Shown: positions 6,938 through 14,389, counted from the first letter of the stretch. The stretch: 16,433 nt of DNA from CAZQAA01 sp964591255 (GCA_964591255.1 CAZQAA010000197.1:1-16433); one strand, 5' to 3'. Notes: generated by a model from the letters alone, not told the origin. Numbers and translations: made by a program.

Positions 6938-8679
6938 ATGGGTGTTGATCTGTCGCCAAGGGAAGAGATCAGAAGGGCCGCTGATATTGTGGATCTGGTC
7001 GGTCAGTTTGTGCAACTCAGAAAGGCTGGACGAAATTTTGTAGGTCTTTGTCCCTTTCATGCAGAAAAGGATCCTTCCTTTACCGTGAATCCGGAACGGC
7101 AGACGTTTCACTGTTTTGGATGCAAGAAGGGCGGCGATGTATCACCTTTTGGATGGAATATCATGGTACCACTTTCCGTGAGGCTGTAAATGACCTGGCA
7201 GAGAGATATAATATAATTATTCCGAAGGGATTTTCAGGATCAGGAGCAAAGAACAAGGATTACCGCAGGGCAGCCCTTTTTGCTATAAATGAAAAGGCCG
7301 CATCTTACTATGAGAGTGTGCTTGCCCATCCGGCAGAGGGAAAACTTGCTCGAGAGTATTTGACGAGTCGGTCACTTGGAAATGGGATAATCTCAGGTTT
7401 CAGACTCGGTTATGCACCTGATAAATGGGACAGTCTGACTATGGTCTTGATGAGTGAGCATTTTGATATGGGTTTAGCGGTCCAGGCTGGAGTGGTCATT
7501 CCTAAAAAGTCAGGTGGGTATTATGATCGTTTCCGGGGGAGGATTATATTCCCTATTCTTGATCTGAGGAATCATGTTGTAGGTTTTGGAGCGAGGGTCA
7601 TAAATGATGCCCTGCCAAAGTATGTAAATACGCCCGAAACGCCTATATTTCATAAGGGTGAGTTCCTTTATGGTCTGCATGCCTCTTACCAAAAAATTAG
7701 GGAAAAGGGCAAGGTCCTTATTGTGGAAGGATATATGGACTGGCTGGCACTCAGGAATTTTAATGTTGATTATGCTGTTGCGACCCTTGGGACTGCCCTG
7801 ACAGCTCACCATGTGCGAAAACTGAGAGGGTATACAAAAGAGGCGGTTGTAGTGTTTGACTCGGATGAAGCAGGTAAGATGGCAGCCTTAAGAAGCCTTC
7901 CCCTATTTATAAATGAGGGGCTTTCTGCCAGGGTTGTCGTGCTGCCAGATGGCCATGATCCTGACACTTTTTTGAATGAAAATGGGACGGATGCATTCCT
8001 GGCTCTTGTAGATAAGGCTGTTTCCATGCTGGATTTTTATCTTGAAATGGAAGTTGCCGGAAAAGATTCCGATGGAGATATAGTTCGTATTTTGAAGGAA
8101 TTTTTGCCTGTCCTGAACGCATTGAATAACGATGCGCTTCGTTCTATCTATGTAAGACGTCTTTCCGAAAAAGTCGGGATTCGTGAGAGTTCCGTTTGGT
8201 CGGAATTAAGAAAGGCCATGAAAAACCCATCGGCAAGAGGGCCTGGAGGGGTCCCTGATCAAGGAGTTAGCCTGTCAAGAGCCGAAAAGATAACTGATTT
8301 GCAGTTGCTGAATCTCCTTGTTTTCTATCCTGAAAGCGTTTCAAAACTTGTTGATACAGAATGCAGGGTTTTGGTTTCTGATCCTTCTATACGGGAAATT
8401 GTTGACGCAATTTTTGAAAGATATGTCCGGGCAGGAGAATACACAGCTGATGATTTATTGAACAGCCTCGATAGTAAGGCCGCTCGTGAAAAATTAAGAG
8501 AGATATTACACCGTCCGTTTGCCGTATATTCTGGAGAGGAAGTAAGACAGGCTGTTGCCGAATTTGAAAGAAAGGCTCATCAAAAAGTTTTTGTGGATTC
8601 TCTCAAAAGGGCTAGGGGAAACGCTGAGGCCATGAACGACTTGATAAAGTCAAAATTTAGTGATCCTGATCTTCCCTAG
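6938..8679 (+). CDS. dnaG: DNA primase DnaG, frameshifted near codon 67
   Basis: DNA primase makes RNA primers for replication. The first frame (from ATG 6938, AAGGGA upstream) gives the CHC2 zinc finger with C38, H41, C59 and C62, up to KKGGDV. The second frame, from 7141 onward, continues as ITFWMEYHGTTFREAV and runs to 8679. It includes the Toprim motifs IVEGYMD (Glu264) and FDSDEAG (D308, D310) and a C-terminal helicase-binding region. Joining the frames needs one extra base at about 7139-7142 and gives a normal 580-aa primase. As read, the first frame stops at 7189 after 83 aa, which would be lethal if real, so a missing base in the sequence is the likeliest cause. It lies between mutS2 and rpoD, as in macromolecular-synthesis operons. 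Residue numbers are for the restored protein. Confidence 0.9.
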
Positions 8680-8726
8680 ACCATAGTAACACCTCATCAT
8701 GGAAAACCGAGGAGGTAGCACAAGTC

Positions 8727-10493
8727 ATGACTAAGAATACAAACATGAGTAATTTAAAACGATTGCTCGATCTCGGCAAAGATAAGGGATATATCACATA
8801 TGACGATTTGAACGGTGATATTTCCGAGGAGATGGTCTCTCCTGATTATCAGGATGATCTCAAGATGATGTTTGAAGAGCTGGATATCCTGGTTATTGAC
8901 GAGGATTCGAAGGATGAGATAGAAAAGATCTCCAAATCTAAAGATAAGTTGAGCAAGTCACGGGAAAATTTAGACCTTCATGGAGATGTGTCTGATTCAT
9001 TTGCCCGGGTTTCAGATCCGGTAAAGATGTATTTGAAGGAGATGGGCTCTATCTCATTACTGACAAGAGAAGGCGAGGTAGAGATTGCAAAGAGGATCGA
9101 GTCCGGTGAAGAGGAGGCCCTGAATACGCTTCTTGATTGTTCCGTAGGTGTTGAGCATATCGTCGACTTGGGGGAAAGTCTCAAGAATGATGAGATCAAA
9201 CTCAAGGATGTCATCAGTGATTTGGAGGATGAGGAAAGCAACTATATGCAATTGAGTGAAAAAAAGGAATCACTCCTTGGCCTAATCCAACAGATCCAGT
9301 TAATACATGATACTATATGTTCCAACAGAAAAGAGATATCCAGGAGGGGATGTCCGGAAGATAAAAAAGAGAGTCTGGGTCTTAGGATAAAAAAGGATAA
9401 GGAAAGGATAGTAGAATTAGTCAGTTCTTTCAAATTAGAGAAGAGCCAGCTTGAACTCATGGTAAAGAGATTGCAGGGAGTGGTTCGAGATATTGAAGAT
9501 GCTGAGAGAAATATTTCCGAGTGCATGTTACTGGCAGGGGGCAAGCCCATATCCTATATTAAGAAGTGTTACATGAAAATTCCGAAATCTGCCAGGGATA
9601 ATGATATAATCGAGCCTATCGGGTTGTCTAAAAAGGAACTGCAGGCATTAAAAATCAGAGCAGATAATGCCAAGACCGTGATTAAACATATTAAAGAGCG
9701 TACCAACATGACACCTCGTCAGTTGAAACTAACGCTCAAGAAAGTCGAAAAGAGTATGGAAAAGGCAAGGCAGGCCAAATCCGATTTGATAAAAGCGAAT
9801 TTAAGACTGGTAGTGAGTATTGCCAAGAAATATACGAATCGGGGCCTTATGTTTCTGGATCTTATCCAGGAAGGTAATATTGGACTTATGAAGGCTGTAG
9901 ATAAATTTGAATATCAGAGAGGCTATAAGTTCAGCACTTATGCGACCTGGTGGATCAGACAGGCGATCACGAGGGCGATTGCGGATCAGGCACGGACTAT
10001 TCGGATCCCGGTTCATATGATCGAGACTATTAACAAACTGATACGGACATCGCGTGCCCTTGTGCAGGAACATGGGCGTGAGCCTACGCCGGAAGAGATT
10101 GCCGAAAGGATGGATTTTCCTTTGGAGAAAGTAAGAAAGGTACTGAAGATAGCTAAGGAGCCCATTTCTCTTGAAACACCGATAGGAGAGGAAGATGGTA
10201 GTCATCTCGGTGATTTTATAGAGGATAAGAAGGTCACGTCTCCTGGTGAGGCGGTTGTCAAATTCAGCTTGGCTGAACAGACCAGAAGGGTCTTGCGGAC
10301 CTTGACTCCAAGGGAGGAGAAAGTGCTCAGAATGAGGTTCGGTATAGGCGAAAAGGCGGATCACACACTTGAAGAGGTGGGACGTGATTTTAGCGTGACC
10401 AGGGAACGGATTCGGCAGATTGAGGCAAAGGCTCTCAGAAAATTGAGGCATGTGAGTAGAAGTAGAAAGCTTAAAAGTTTTGTGGAAAACTGA
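8727..10493 (+). CDS. rpoD: Primary sigma factor RpoD (sigma-70)
   Basis: This 588-aa protein directs RNA polymerase to housekeeping promoters. Region 1.1 covers about residues 5-75. Region 1.2 (DPVKMYLKEMGSISLL) begins near 96. A long charged non-conserved region runs to about 345. Regions 2.1-2.4 follow from 351 (NLRLVVSIAKKYTNRGL, then GYKFSTYATWWIRQAITRAI), then region 3. Region 4.2 has a helix-turn-helix (TLEEVGRDFSVTRERIRQIE, from 547). The long non-conserved region is typical of proteobacterial sigma-70 as opposed to Bacillus SigA. The ATG at 8727 has GAGGAGGT about 10 nt upstream. An upstream ACCTC (8691-8695) could pair with GAGGT (8712-8716) and partly cover this site. It is 47 nt after dnaG and probably in the same operon. 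Confidence 0.96.
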   Translation: MTKNTNMSNLKRLLDLGKDKGYITYDDLNGDISEEMVSPDYQDDLKMMFEELDILVIDEDSKDEIEKISKSKDKLSKSRENLDLHGDVSDSFARVSDPVKMYLKEMGSISLLTREGEVEIAKRIESGEEEALNTLLDCSVGVEHIVDLGESLKNDEIKLKDVISDLEDEESNYMQLSEKKESLLGLIQQIQLIHDTICSNRKEISRRGCPEDKKESLGLRIKKDKERIVELVSSFKLEKSQLELMVKRLQGVVRDIEDAERNISECMLLAGGKPISYIKKCYMKIPKSARDNDIIEPIGLSKKELQALKIRADNAKTVIKHIKERTNMTPRQLKLTLKKVEKSMEKARQAKSDLIKANLRLVVSIAKKYTNRGLMFLDLIQEGNIGLMKAVDKFEYQRGYKFSTYATWWIRQAITRAIADQARTIRIPVHMIETINKLIRTSRALVQEHGREPTPEEIAERMDFPLEKVRKVLKIAKEPISLETPIGEEDGSHLGDFIEDKKVTSPGEAVVKFSLAEQTRRVLRTLTPREEKVLRMRFGIGEKADHTLEEVGRDFSVTRERIRQIEAKALRKLRHVSRSRKLKSFVEN

Positions 10494-10516
10494 TGAGAGA
10501 TGTTATCGGATTTTTC

Positions 10517-10545
10517 TTGACTTTTTCCCCTTAAATCCACATGCT
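10517..10545 (+). promoter_or_regulatory. Possible promoter for the CAU tRNA
   Basis: TTGACT (10517-10522) is a good -35 box. At 17-nt spacing the -10 would be CATGCT (10540-10545), only three of six bases, followed by AT-rich TAGTTAATTAG. Transcription would begin roughly 20 nt before the tRNA. The -10 assignment is weak. Confidence 0.35.
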
Positions 10546-10569
10546 AGTTAATTAGTTTGGAAGTAGTGC

Positions 10570-10642
10570 GGGCCCATAGCTCAGCTGGAAGAGCCACCGG
10601 CTCATAACCGGTAGGTCCCTGGTTCGAACCCAGGTGGGCCCA
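10570..10642 (+). tRNA. tRNA with CAU anticodon (Ile2 or elongator Met)
   Basis: The 73 nt fold as a standard cloverleaf. The acceptor stem is GGGCCCA with TGGGCCC, and the D stem is GCTC with GAGC. The anticodon stem is ACCGG with CCGGT around loop CTCATAA. The T stem is CCTGG with CCAGG around TTCGAAC, and the discriminator base is A. The anticodon is CAU. The acceptor stem has C4-G69 and C5-G68, features used by TilS in E. coli to recognise tRNA-Ile2, and the loop is CTCATAA. This leans towards Ile2 (lysidine-modified), but an elongator tRNA-Met cannot be excluded. It is not an initiator, since the anticodon stem lacks the three G-C pairs. CCA is not encoded (TCA follows), so CCA must be added enzymatically. 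Confidence 0.92.
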
Positions 10643-10719
10643 TCAAAATCTAATGTGTCATCTTTTTTTTTTAAAATAACAATGTCTGTAGCCTTGTTCC
10701 GTGCTTTAAATGAAAAGGA

Positions 10720-10758
10720 TAAGGGGCGCGTCATTACTAGGTGCGCCCCTTAAGTTTT
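10720..10758 (+). terminator. Intrinsic terminator between the tRNA and the nif3-like gene
   Basis: TAAGGGGCGC (10720-10729) pairs perfectly with GCGCCCCTTA (10743-10752), with two more possible G-U pairs inside and a short T run (10755-10758) after. The T run is weak. A longer T tract (around 10665-10673) lies upstream without its own hairpin. The element separates the tRNA from the next gene set and ends 16 nt before the nif3-like ATG. Confidence 0.65.
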
Positions 10759-10774
10759 GAAGGTTGTATAGGCC

Positions 10775-11578
10775 ATGTACCCCAATCTTAGAGACATACT
10801 TGAATTATTGGAAGAAATGGCCCCTGCAGCGTTTGCCGAAGCATGGGATAATCCTGGTCTTCAGGTGGGATCGTTTTCTCAGAATGTGAAAAAAATTTTT
10901 GTTTCCTTGGATCCTACCCTTAAGGCTGTAAGGGCAGCGGCGACTCGAAAAGCACAAATGTTGTTTACTCACCACCCTCTTATTTTCCGGTCTCTATCAA
11001 AATTGGATTTGGGAGCATATCCGGGCAATGTCATATTCGAGGCCATAAACAATAATATTTCCGTGGTAGCTGCTCACACGAATCTGGACGTGGCGCCGGG
11101 AGGGATAAACGATATTTTGGCTGGGCTATTGGGCCTTGAAAAAGTGGAAGTCCTGAAGGAATCAGAAGGGCATAAGGATGTGGGCATGGGCAGAATCGGA
11201 GAGCTGTCCTGTCCATTAAGTCTGCCGGCCCTGTTGGATGAAATCAGGAAGGTCCTTGGTGTCACGAGACCAAAGGTGGTTGTTCAAAAAAACGATAAAA
11301 TTCGCCGGATTGCTGTTGTCGGAGGATCGGGTGGAAGCCTCATATCATATGCGACAAAAAAAGGTGCAGATCTTCTTTTGACCGGAGATTTGTCCCACCA
11401 TCAGGCCTTAGAAGCCGAATCTATGGGACTGTCTTTGATAGATGCTGGTCATTTTTATACCGAAAAGGCCGCTATGATGATTTTTGGGAGTCATTTAAAA
11501 AAAGCCTTCTCAAAACGAGGTTTCAGGGTAGTTGTGGAGAACGACGAGGGAGAAGTTGATCCGATACATGAGGGATGA
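10775..11578 (+). CDS. Nif3-like dinuclear metal centre protein (YqfO/YbgI family)
   Basis: This 267-aa protein is a full short-form Nif3 family member (annotated elsewhere as GTP cyclohydrolase 1 type 2 homologue). The metal ligands expected for the two-metal site are present: H66 and H67 in FTHHPLIF, H101 and D105 in AAHTNLD, and H226 and E230 in DAGHFYTE. Family members form hexameric rings, but their reaction in most bacteria is unproven, so I do not assign one. The N-terminus (LRDILELLEEMAP, EAWDNPGLQVG) fits a complete start at ATG 10775, with only a weak AAGG upstream. It is followed 50 nt later by a zinc-ribbon gene and then rnpB, a neighbourhood that I recall as recurring across several bacterial phyla. 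Confidence 0.9.
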   Translation: MYPNLRDILELLEEMAPAAFAEAWDNPGLQVGSFSQNVKKIFVSLDPTLKAVRAAATRKAQMLFTHHPLIFRSLSKLDLGAYPGNVIFEAINNNISVVAAHTNLDVAPGGINDILAGLLGLEKVEVLKESEGHKDVGMGRIGELSCPLSLPALLDEIRKVLGVTRPKVVVQKNDKIRRIAVVGGSGGSLISYATKKGADLLLTGDLSHHQALEAESMGLSLIDAGHFYTEKAAMMIFGSHLKKAFSKRGFRVVVENDEGEVDPIHEG

Positions 11579-11628
11579 TTTTTCTATTTCCCTGATATGT
11601 TAGGGTTGTTCTAGATGAGGGAAAACGA

Positions 11629-12360
11629 ATGCACGAAAAGATGAAGGTGTTAATAAGTCTTCAAAAATGTGACATATGTATACAGGATATCAAACGCAGA
11701 AAAGATGAGGCCCCGGTAAAAATTGATATGTTAAAGGGTAATCTGGCCGTGATTAAGGACAGACTGGATGAAAACTCTGATCAACTTGACAAACTTAAAA
11801 ATGAGGCACGCCAGATAGATAATGAGATTGAGGACCTGGAAGGGCGTATAGAAAAAAGCAAGATAAAACTTTCTAATATAAAATCGAACAAGGAATATCA
11901 TGCAGCTTTAAAGGAAATTGATGATTTGAGTGTTCGAAAGACACTTTTGGAGGACAGGGCCATCGAGCTTATGGAGGAGATCGAGGCAGCAGAGACAATA
12001 TTTAAAGCAACCAAGAGACAATTAAAGGAATCGGAAGAAAAATTTGAAAAAGACTGTGAAAAGGTTTTACAGGAAATAAAGACACTTCAGGACGAACTGG
12101 ATGAGCTGGAACAGGAGAGAGTTGGCCTGTGTGAGGCTATTGACGAGGACTTACTAAGACGATACAATGACTTGAGAAAGCATAGGGATGGCATTGCAAT
12201 CAGTCCGGTCGTAAAAGGTGTATGCCAGACATGTCATCTTGGAATTCCGCCTCAAAAGTTTAATGAACTTATCAGGGGAGATCAGCTTATGAATTGTCCC
12301 AATTGTACACGTATTATCTATTGGGGTGAGGATGAGCGGTTCCAAAACAATACCGAATAA
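11629..12360 (+). CDS. Coiled-coil protein with C-terminal C4 zinc ribbon (zf-RING_7/DUF164)
   Basis: The 243-aa product is mostly a long charged coiled coil (about residues 10-185). It ends in a C4 zinc ribbon: C199, C202, C223 and C226, in CQTCHLGIPP and MNCPNCTRIIYW. This is the DUF164/zf-RING_7 family. Its members may bind nucleic acid or protein partners, but the function is not established. The ATG at 11629 is preceded by GAGGG about 8 nt upstream, and a second in-frame ATG at 11641 is possible. It sits between the nif3-like gene and rnpB, whose 5' end is only 15 nt after this stop codon. The promoter of rnpB, if separate, must therefore lie within the end of this gene. Confidence 0.88.
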   Translation: MHEKMKVLISLQKCDICIQDIKRRKDEAPVKIDMLKGNLAVIKDRLDENSDQLDKLKNEARQIDNEIEDLEGRIEKSKIKLSNIKSNKEYHAALKEIDDLSVRKTLLEDRAIELMEEIEAAETIFKATKRQLKESEEKFEKDCEKVLQEIKTLQDELDELEQERVGLCEAIDEDLLRRYNDLRKHRDGIAISPVVKGVCQTCHLGIPPQKFNELIRGDQLMNCPNCTRIIYWGEDERFQNNTE

Positions 12361-12364
12361 AGGG

Positions 12365-12370
12365 GGATAA
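12365..12370 (+). promoter_or_regulatory. Candidate -10 box for rnpB
   Basis: GATAAT matches the -10 consensus at five of six bases and lies 5 nt before the outer strand of RNase P helix P1 (12376), so initiation at +7 would give the expected 5' end. No good -35 is found at the right distance, with only TTCCAA near 12340. Read-through from the upstream genes followed by processing is the alternative. Confidence 0.35.
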
Positions 12371-12375
12371 TGAGG

Positions 12376-12775
12376 TATGTTGAAGTAGGACAGATGGCCG
12401 CTGCCTTGTCTTACCAGACAGGGGAGAGGAAAGTCCGGGCTCCACAGGGCAGGGTGCTGGGTACCGCCCAGTCCCGGTGACGGGAAGGAAAGTGCCACAG
12501 AAAGGAAACCGCCTTGGGGATATTATGTATATCCACCGGGGTAAGGGTGAAAAGGTGAGGTAAGAGCTCACCAGTCTCATCGGTGACGGTGAGAGCTTGG
12601 TAAACCCCACCAGGAGCAAGACCAAATAGGGGGACGCTTGAGGATGGCCCGTCCGAGTCTCCGGGTAGGTCGCTTGACCCCGATGGTAACCTCGGGGCTA
12701 GATGAATGGCCATCGTCCCGAATGCGGGTGACCGCTTTGGGGGACAGAACCCGGCTTACGGCCTGCTTCAACATA
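12376..12775 (+). ncRNA. rnpB: RNase P RNA, bacterial type A
   Basis: This is the catalytic RNA of RNase P, which cuts the 5' leader from pre-tRNAs. The conserved core is seen: GAGGAAAGTCCGGGCTCC (12424-12441) near the 5' side, GGAAAGTGCCACAGAAA in the middle (12488-12504), and ACAGAACCCGGCTTA (12744-12758) at the 3' side. The first and last of these form the P4 region. The ends are set by helix P1, in which TATGTTGAAGTAGG (12376-12389) pairs with CCTGCTTCAACATA (12762-12775) over 14 bp with one G-U. At about 400 nt the length is normal for type A. The gene is squeezed between a zinc-ribbon gene (15 nt upstream) and yggT (ATG 12 nt downstream). No terminator follows, so its 3' end must come from processing. 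Confidence 0.95.
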
Positions 12776-12787
12776 TCTTGATCTGTT

Positions 12788-13084
12788 ATGTTTGTTCTCG
12801 GAAATTTTTTGGGTGCCATCGCCAAGGTGATAGATATAGGCCTTTCGCTATATATGTGGATTATTGTCGGCCGGGCCGTTATTTCATGGGTAAATCCTGA
12901 CCCATATAATCCGATCGTGCGTTTTTTGACATCAGCAACAGAGCCCATACTCTATCCCATAAGACGTAGACTCCCTATGTTAGGCGGAATAGATTTTTCC
13001 CCCATCATAGCGATTCTGGCTATTATTTTTTTGCAGTCGTTCCTTGTGCAGAGCTTGGCGCAATTGGCCGCCCGTCTTGGATAA
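12788..13084 (+). CDS. yggT: YggT family membrane protein
   Basis: The 98-aa product has two hydrophobic segments, about residues 8-32 and 70-92. They flank the family signature ISWVNPDPYNPIVRFL and the segment TEPILYPIRRRLP, followed by GGIDFSPI. It is a small inner-membrane protein of the YggT family. E. coli YggT has been linked to osmotic tolerance, and cyanobacterial and plastid relatives to membrane or nucleoid organisation, so no firm role is given. The start MFVLGNFLGAIAKV agrees with relatives. The ATG is 12 nt after the end of the rnpB P1 helix, and that gap holds no Shine-Dalgarno sequence. It is probably transcribed through from rnpB and followed 39 nt later by the DUF167 gene. 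Confidence 0.88.
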   Translation: MFVLGNFLGAIAKVIDIGLSLYMWIIVGRAVISWVNPDPYNPIVRFLTSATEPILYPIRRRLPMLGGIDFSPIIAILAIIFLQSFLVQSLAQLAARLG

Positions 13085-13123
13085 GGAAAATGATGATAAG
13101 TCTAAGACAATGGGCTTAAATCC

Positions 13124-13423
13124 ATGGCATATGGAATTGAGGGGGATAACGTTGTTATTCAAGTCAAGGTTTTGCCAAGATCTTCTAAAAATCAGATTGT
13201 TGCCCAAGAGAATGGTATATTAAAGGTGAAAGTTACTGCTCCTCCGGTGGAAGGAGAAGCCAATAAGATACTGAAAAATTTACTTGCCAAGTCTTTTGGA
13301 ATATCAAAGGGCAGTATAGACATTATTTCTGGAGAGCGATCCAGAACAAAATTGATTCGCATCCATGGCCTTTCGCTGGTGGAGATCAACAGGGCTTTGG
13401 AAAAGGTGACTATTAGCTGTTGA
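13124..13423 (+). CDS. DUF167/YggU family protein
   Basis: This 99-aa protein shows the DUF167 pattern: VIQVKVLPRSSKNQIV near the start, LKVKVTAPPVEGEANK in the middle (residues 34-49), and a later SGERSRTKLIRI. The fold is small and probably nucleic-acid or ribosome related, but the function is unknown. Genes of this family commonly lie beside yggT, as here. The ATG at 13124 gives the standard family length, and the upstream ribosome binding site is weak. Its last 11 nt overlap the end of the inositol-monophosphatase gene on the opposite strand, and no terminator is visible between the two convergent genes. Confidence 0.88.
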   Translation: MAYGIEGDNVVIQVKVLPRSSKNQIVAQENGILKVKVTAPPVEGEANKILKNLLAKSFGISKGSIDIISGERSRTKLIRIHGLSLVEINRALEKVTISC

Positions 13424-14186
13424 GGATTCTTATCATACTTTTATGGATAAGCGGATTTGCAGCTACAATGCTTTGCATGTAAGGGGTATAATATGACCCA
13501 TCAAATGTTGATAATTTCCCCCCCGCCTCTTTTACAATAATCGTGCCCGCAGCAGTGTCCCATGGCTTTAAATCCTGCTCCCAAAAACCGTCCAGTCTGC
13601 CTGCCGCAACATAGCATAGATCTATGGCTGCCGAGCCGGGCCTTCTTATACCCTGGGCCTTTATAATCATCTTGCTTAGAAGCTCAACAACCTCCTTTGA
13701 TTTTTTGCGTATGTTATAGGGAAAGCCTGTACCAAGGAGGGATTCACCCAGACTTGAGACATTGGAGACATGTATCGCTCTATTATTAAGATAGGCCCCG
13801 TTCCCCTGGACAGCCTCGAAATATTCACCAAGATAGGGATTATAAACGATCCCCAGTATGATTTCCTTTTCAATCTCGAGAGCAATGGATACAGCAAAAA
13901 AAGGAAAAGCGTGTGCAAAGTTGGTGGTTCCATCAAGTGGATCAATGATCCATGTGCGGCCCGAGGTCTTTTTCCTGAGTCCAGCCTCCTCAGACATGAT
14001 ATTATCATGCGGGAAATTTTGGCTGATTATGTCCAGAATAACGTTTTCGGCTTCAAGATCTGCCTCTGTGATAAGGTCTATATCACCTTTTCTTGTTATA
14101 TTGTTGATCTGTCCGAAAAGTCGGTTCAGGATTTCTCCTCCCTTTTTTGCTGCCATTTGCGCAACATTTAATTCTCTTTCCCACAT
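13413..14186 (-). CDS. suhB: Inositol-1-monophosphatase family protein (SuhB-like)
   Basis: The 257-aa protein has all metal-binding motifs of the family. These are the acidic pair E66-E67 in MSEEAG, the DPLDGT motif (residues 82-87, in WIIDPLDGTTNFAHAFP), and WDTAAG with D210. RRPGSAAIDL (181-190) is also typical. Members remove phosphate from inositol phosphates or related sugars, and E. coli SuhB additionally acts in rRNA antitermination. Which role applies here is unknown. A longer frame reaches 14279, but I chose the ATG at 14186 because GAGGGG lies 6-11 nt before it and the protein then begins as its relatives do. A strong promoter is at 14263-14236. The gene runs opposite to its neighbours, and its 3' end overlaps the DUF167 gene by 11 nt. 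Confidence 0.9.
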   Translation of the reverse strand: MWERELNVAQMAAKKGGEILNRLFGQINNITRKGDIDLITEADLEAENVILDIISQNFPHDNIMSEEAGLRKKTSGRTWIIDPLDGTTNFAHAFPFFAVSIALEIEKEIILGIVYNPYLGEYFEAVQGNGAYLNNRAIHVSNVSSLGESLLGTGFPYNIRKKSKEVVELLSKMIIKAQGIRRPGSAAIDLCYVAAGRLDGFWEQDLKPWDTAAGTIIVKEAGGKLSTFDGSYYTPYMQSIVAANPLIHKSMIRILNS

Positions 14187-14235
14187 GATAACCCCTCTAT
14201 GGCTGCTGCAGTATAATAGGATCAATAGGTCTGAA

Positions 14236-14263
14236 ACTATACGACAAGAGAATGTTATGTCAA
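14236..14263 (-). promoter_or_regulatory. Sigma70-type promoter for the inositol-monophosphatase gene
   Basis: On the minus strand, TTGACA (14263-14258) and TATAGT (14241-14236) are separated by 16 nt. The -35 is perfect and the -10 has five of six bases. The transcript would start near 14229, about 43 nt before the ATG at 14186. It is divergent from the rpsF promoter, with the two -35 boxes about 41 bp apart. Confidence 0.75.
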
Positions 14264-14304
14264 TATATTGTAAATACAAAGCAGAGATGAGGTATTATAA
14301 TTAC

Positions 14305-14333
14305 TTGACAATAATGAATAGCAATGGTAATTT
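14305..14333 (+). promoter_or_regulatory. Promoter for the rpsF-rpsR operon
   Basis: A perfect TTGACA (14305-14310) is followed after 17 nt by TAATTT (14328-14333), which is preceded by TGG, an extended -10 form. Transcription would begin near 14340. This leaves a leader of about 97 nt before rpsF that contains the hairpin at 14360-14389. Confidence 0.6.
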
Positions 14334-14359
14334 CCGAAAATTCAAATCATATCCTCCTT

Positions 14360-14389
14360 GCCCCTCAAAATAACATTTATTTGGGGGGC
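14360..14389 (+). promoter_or_regulatory. Strong hairpin in the rpsF leader
   Basis: GCCCCTC plus AAAATAA (14360-14373) pairs with TTATTT plus GGGGGGC (14377-14389) around a 3-nt loop CAT. This gives 13 pairs, one of them G-U, with one bulged A. No T run follows, so it is not a standard terminator. A second small stem, TGATC (14394-14398) with GATCA (14404-14408), follows, and then GGCCGAAAGGAG containing the ribosome binding site. A leader site for S6:S18 feedback is known in many bacteria and carries a CCG element. Whether these stems form that site is only a guess. Confidence 0.45.

Noticed and set aside
7145..7152. Programmed -1 frameshift site in dnaG
   Set aside because: No standard slippery heptamer or downstream pseudoknot is evident, and the residues before TTTT in the second frame (IT) already match the primase family, placing the shift upstream of the T run.
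9801..10451. 216-aa open frame on the minus strand inside rpoD
   Set aside because: It lies opposite the most conserved regions 2-4 of rpoD, has no recognisable domain or ribosome binding site, and reads as a shadow of the real gene.
14187..14279. 31-residue N-terminal extension of the monophosphatase frame
   Set aside because: It would run through the promoter region (14236-14263), and the ATG at 14186 has a good GAGGGG site and the usual family start.
13858..14373. 171-aa and 133-aa plus-strand frames opposite the inositol-monophosphatase gene
   Set aside because: The minus-strand frame carries all catalytic motifs, a promoter and a ribosome binding site. The plus-strand frames have none of these.
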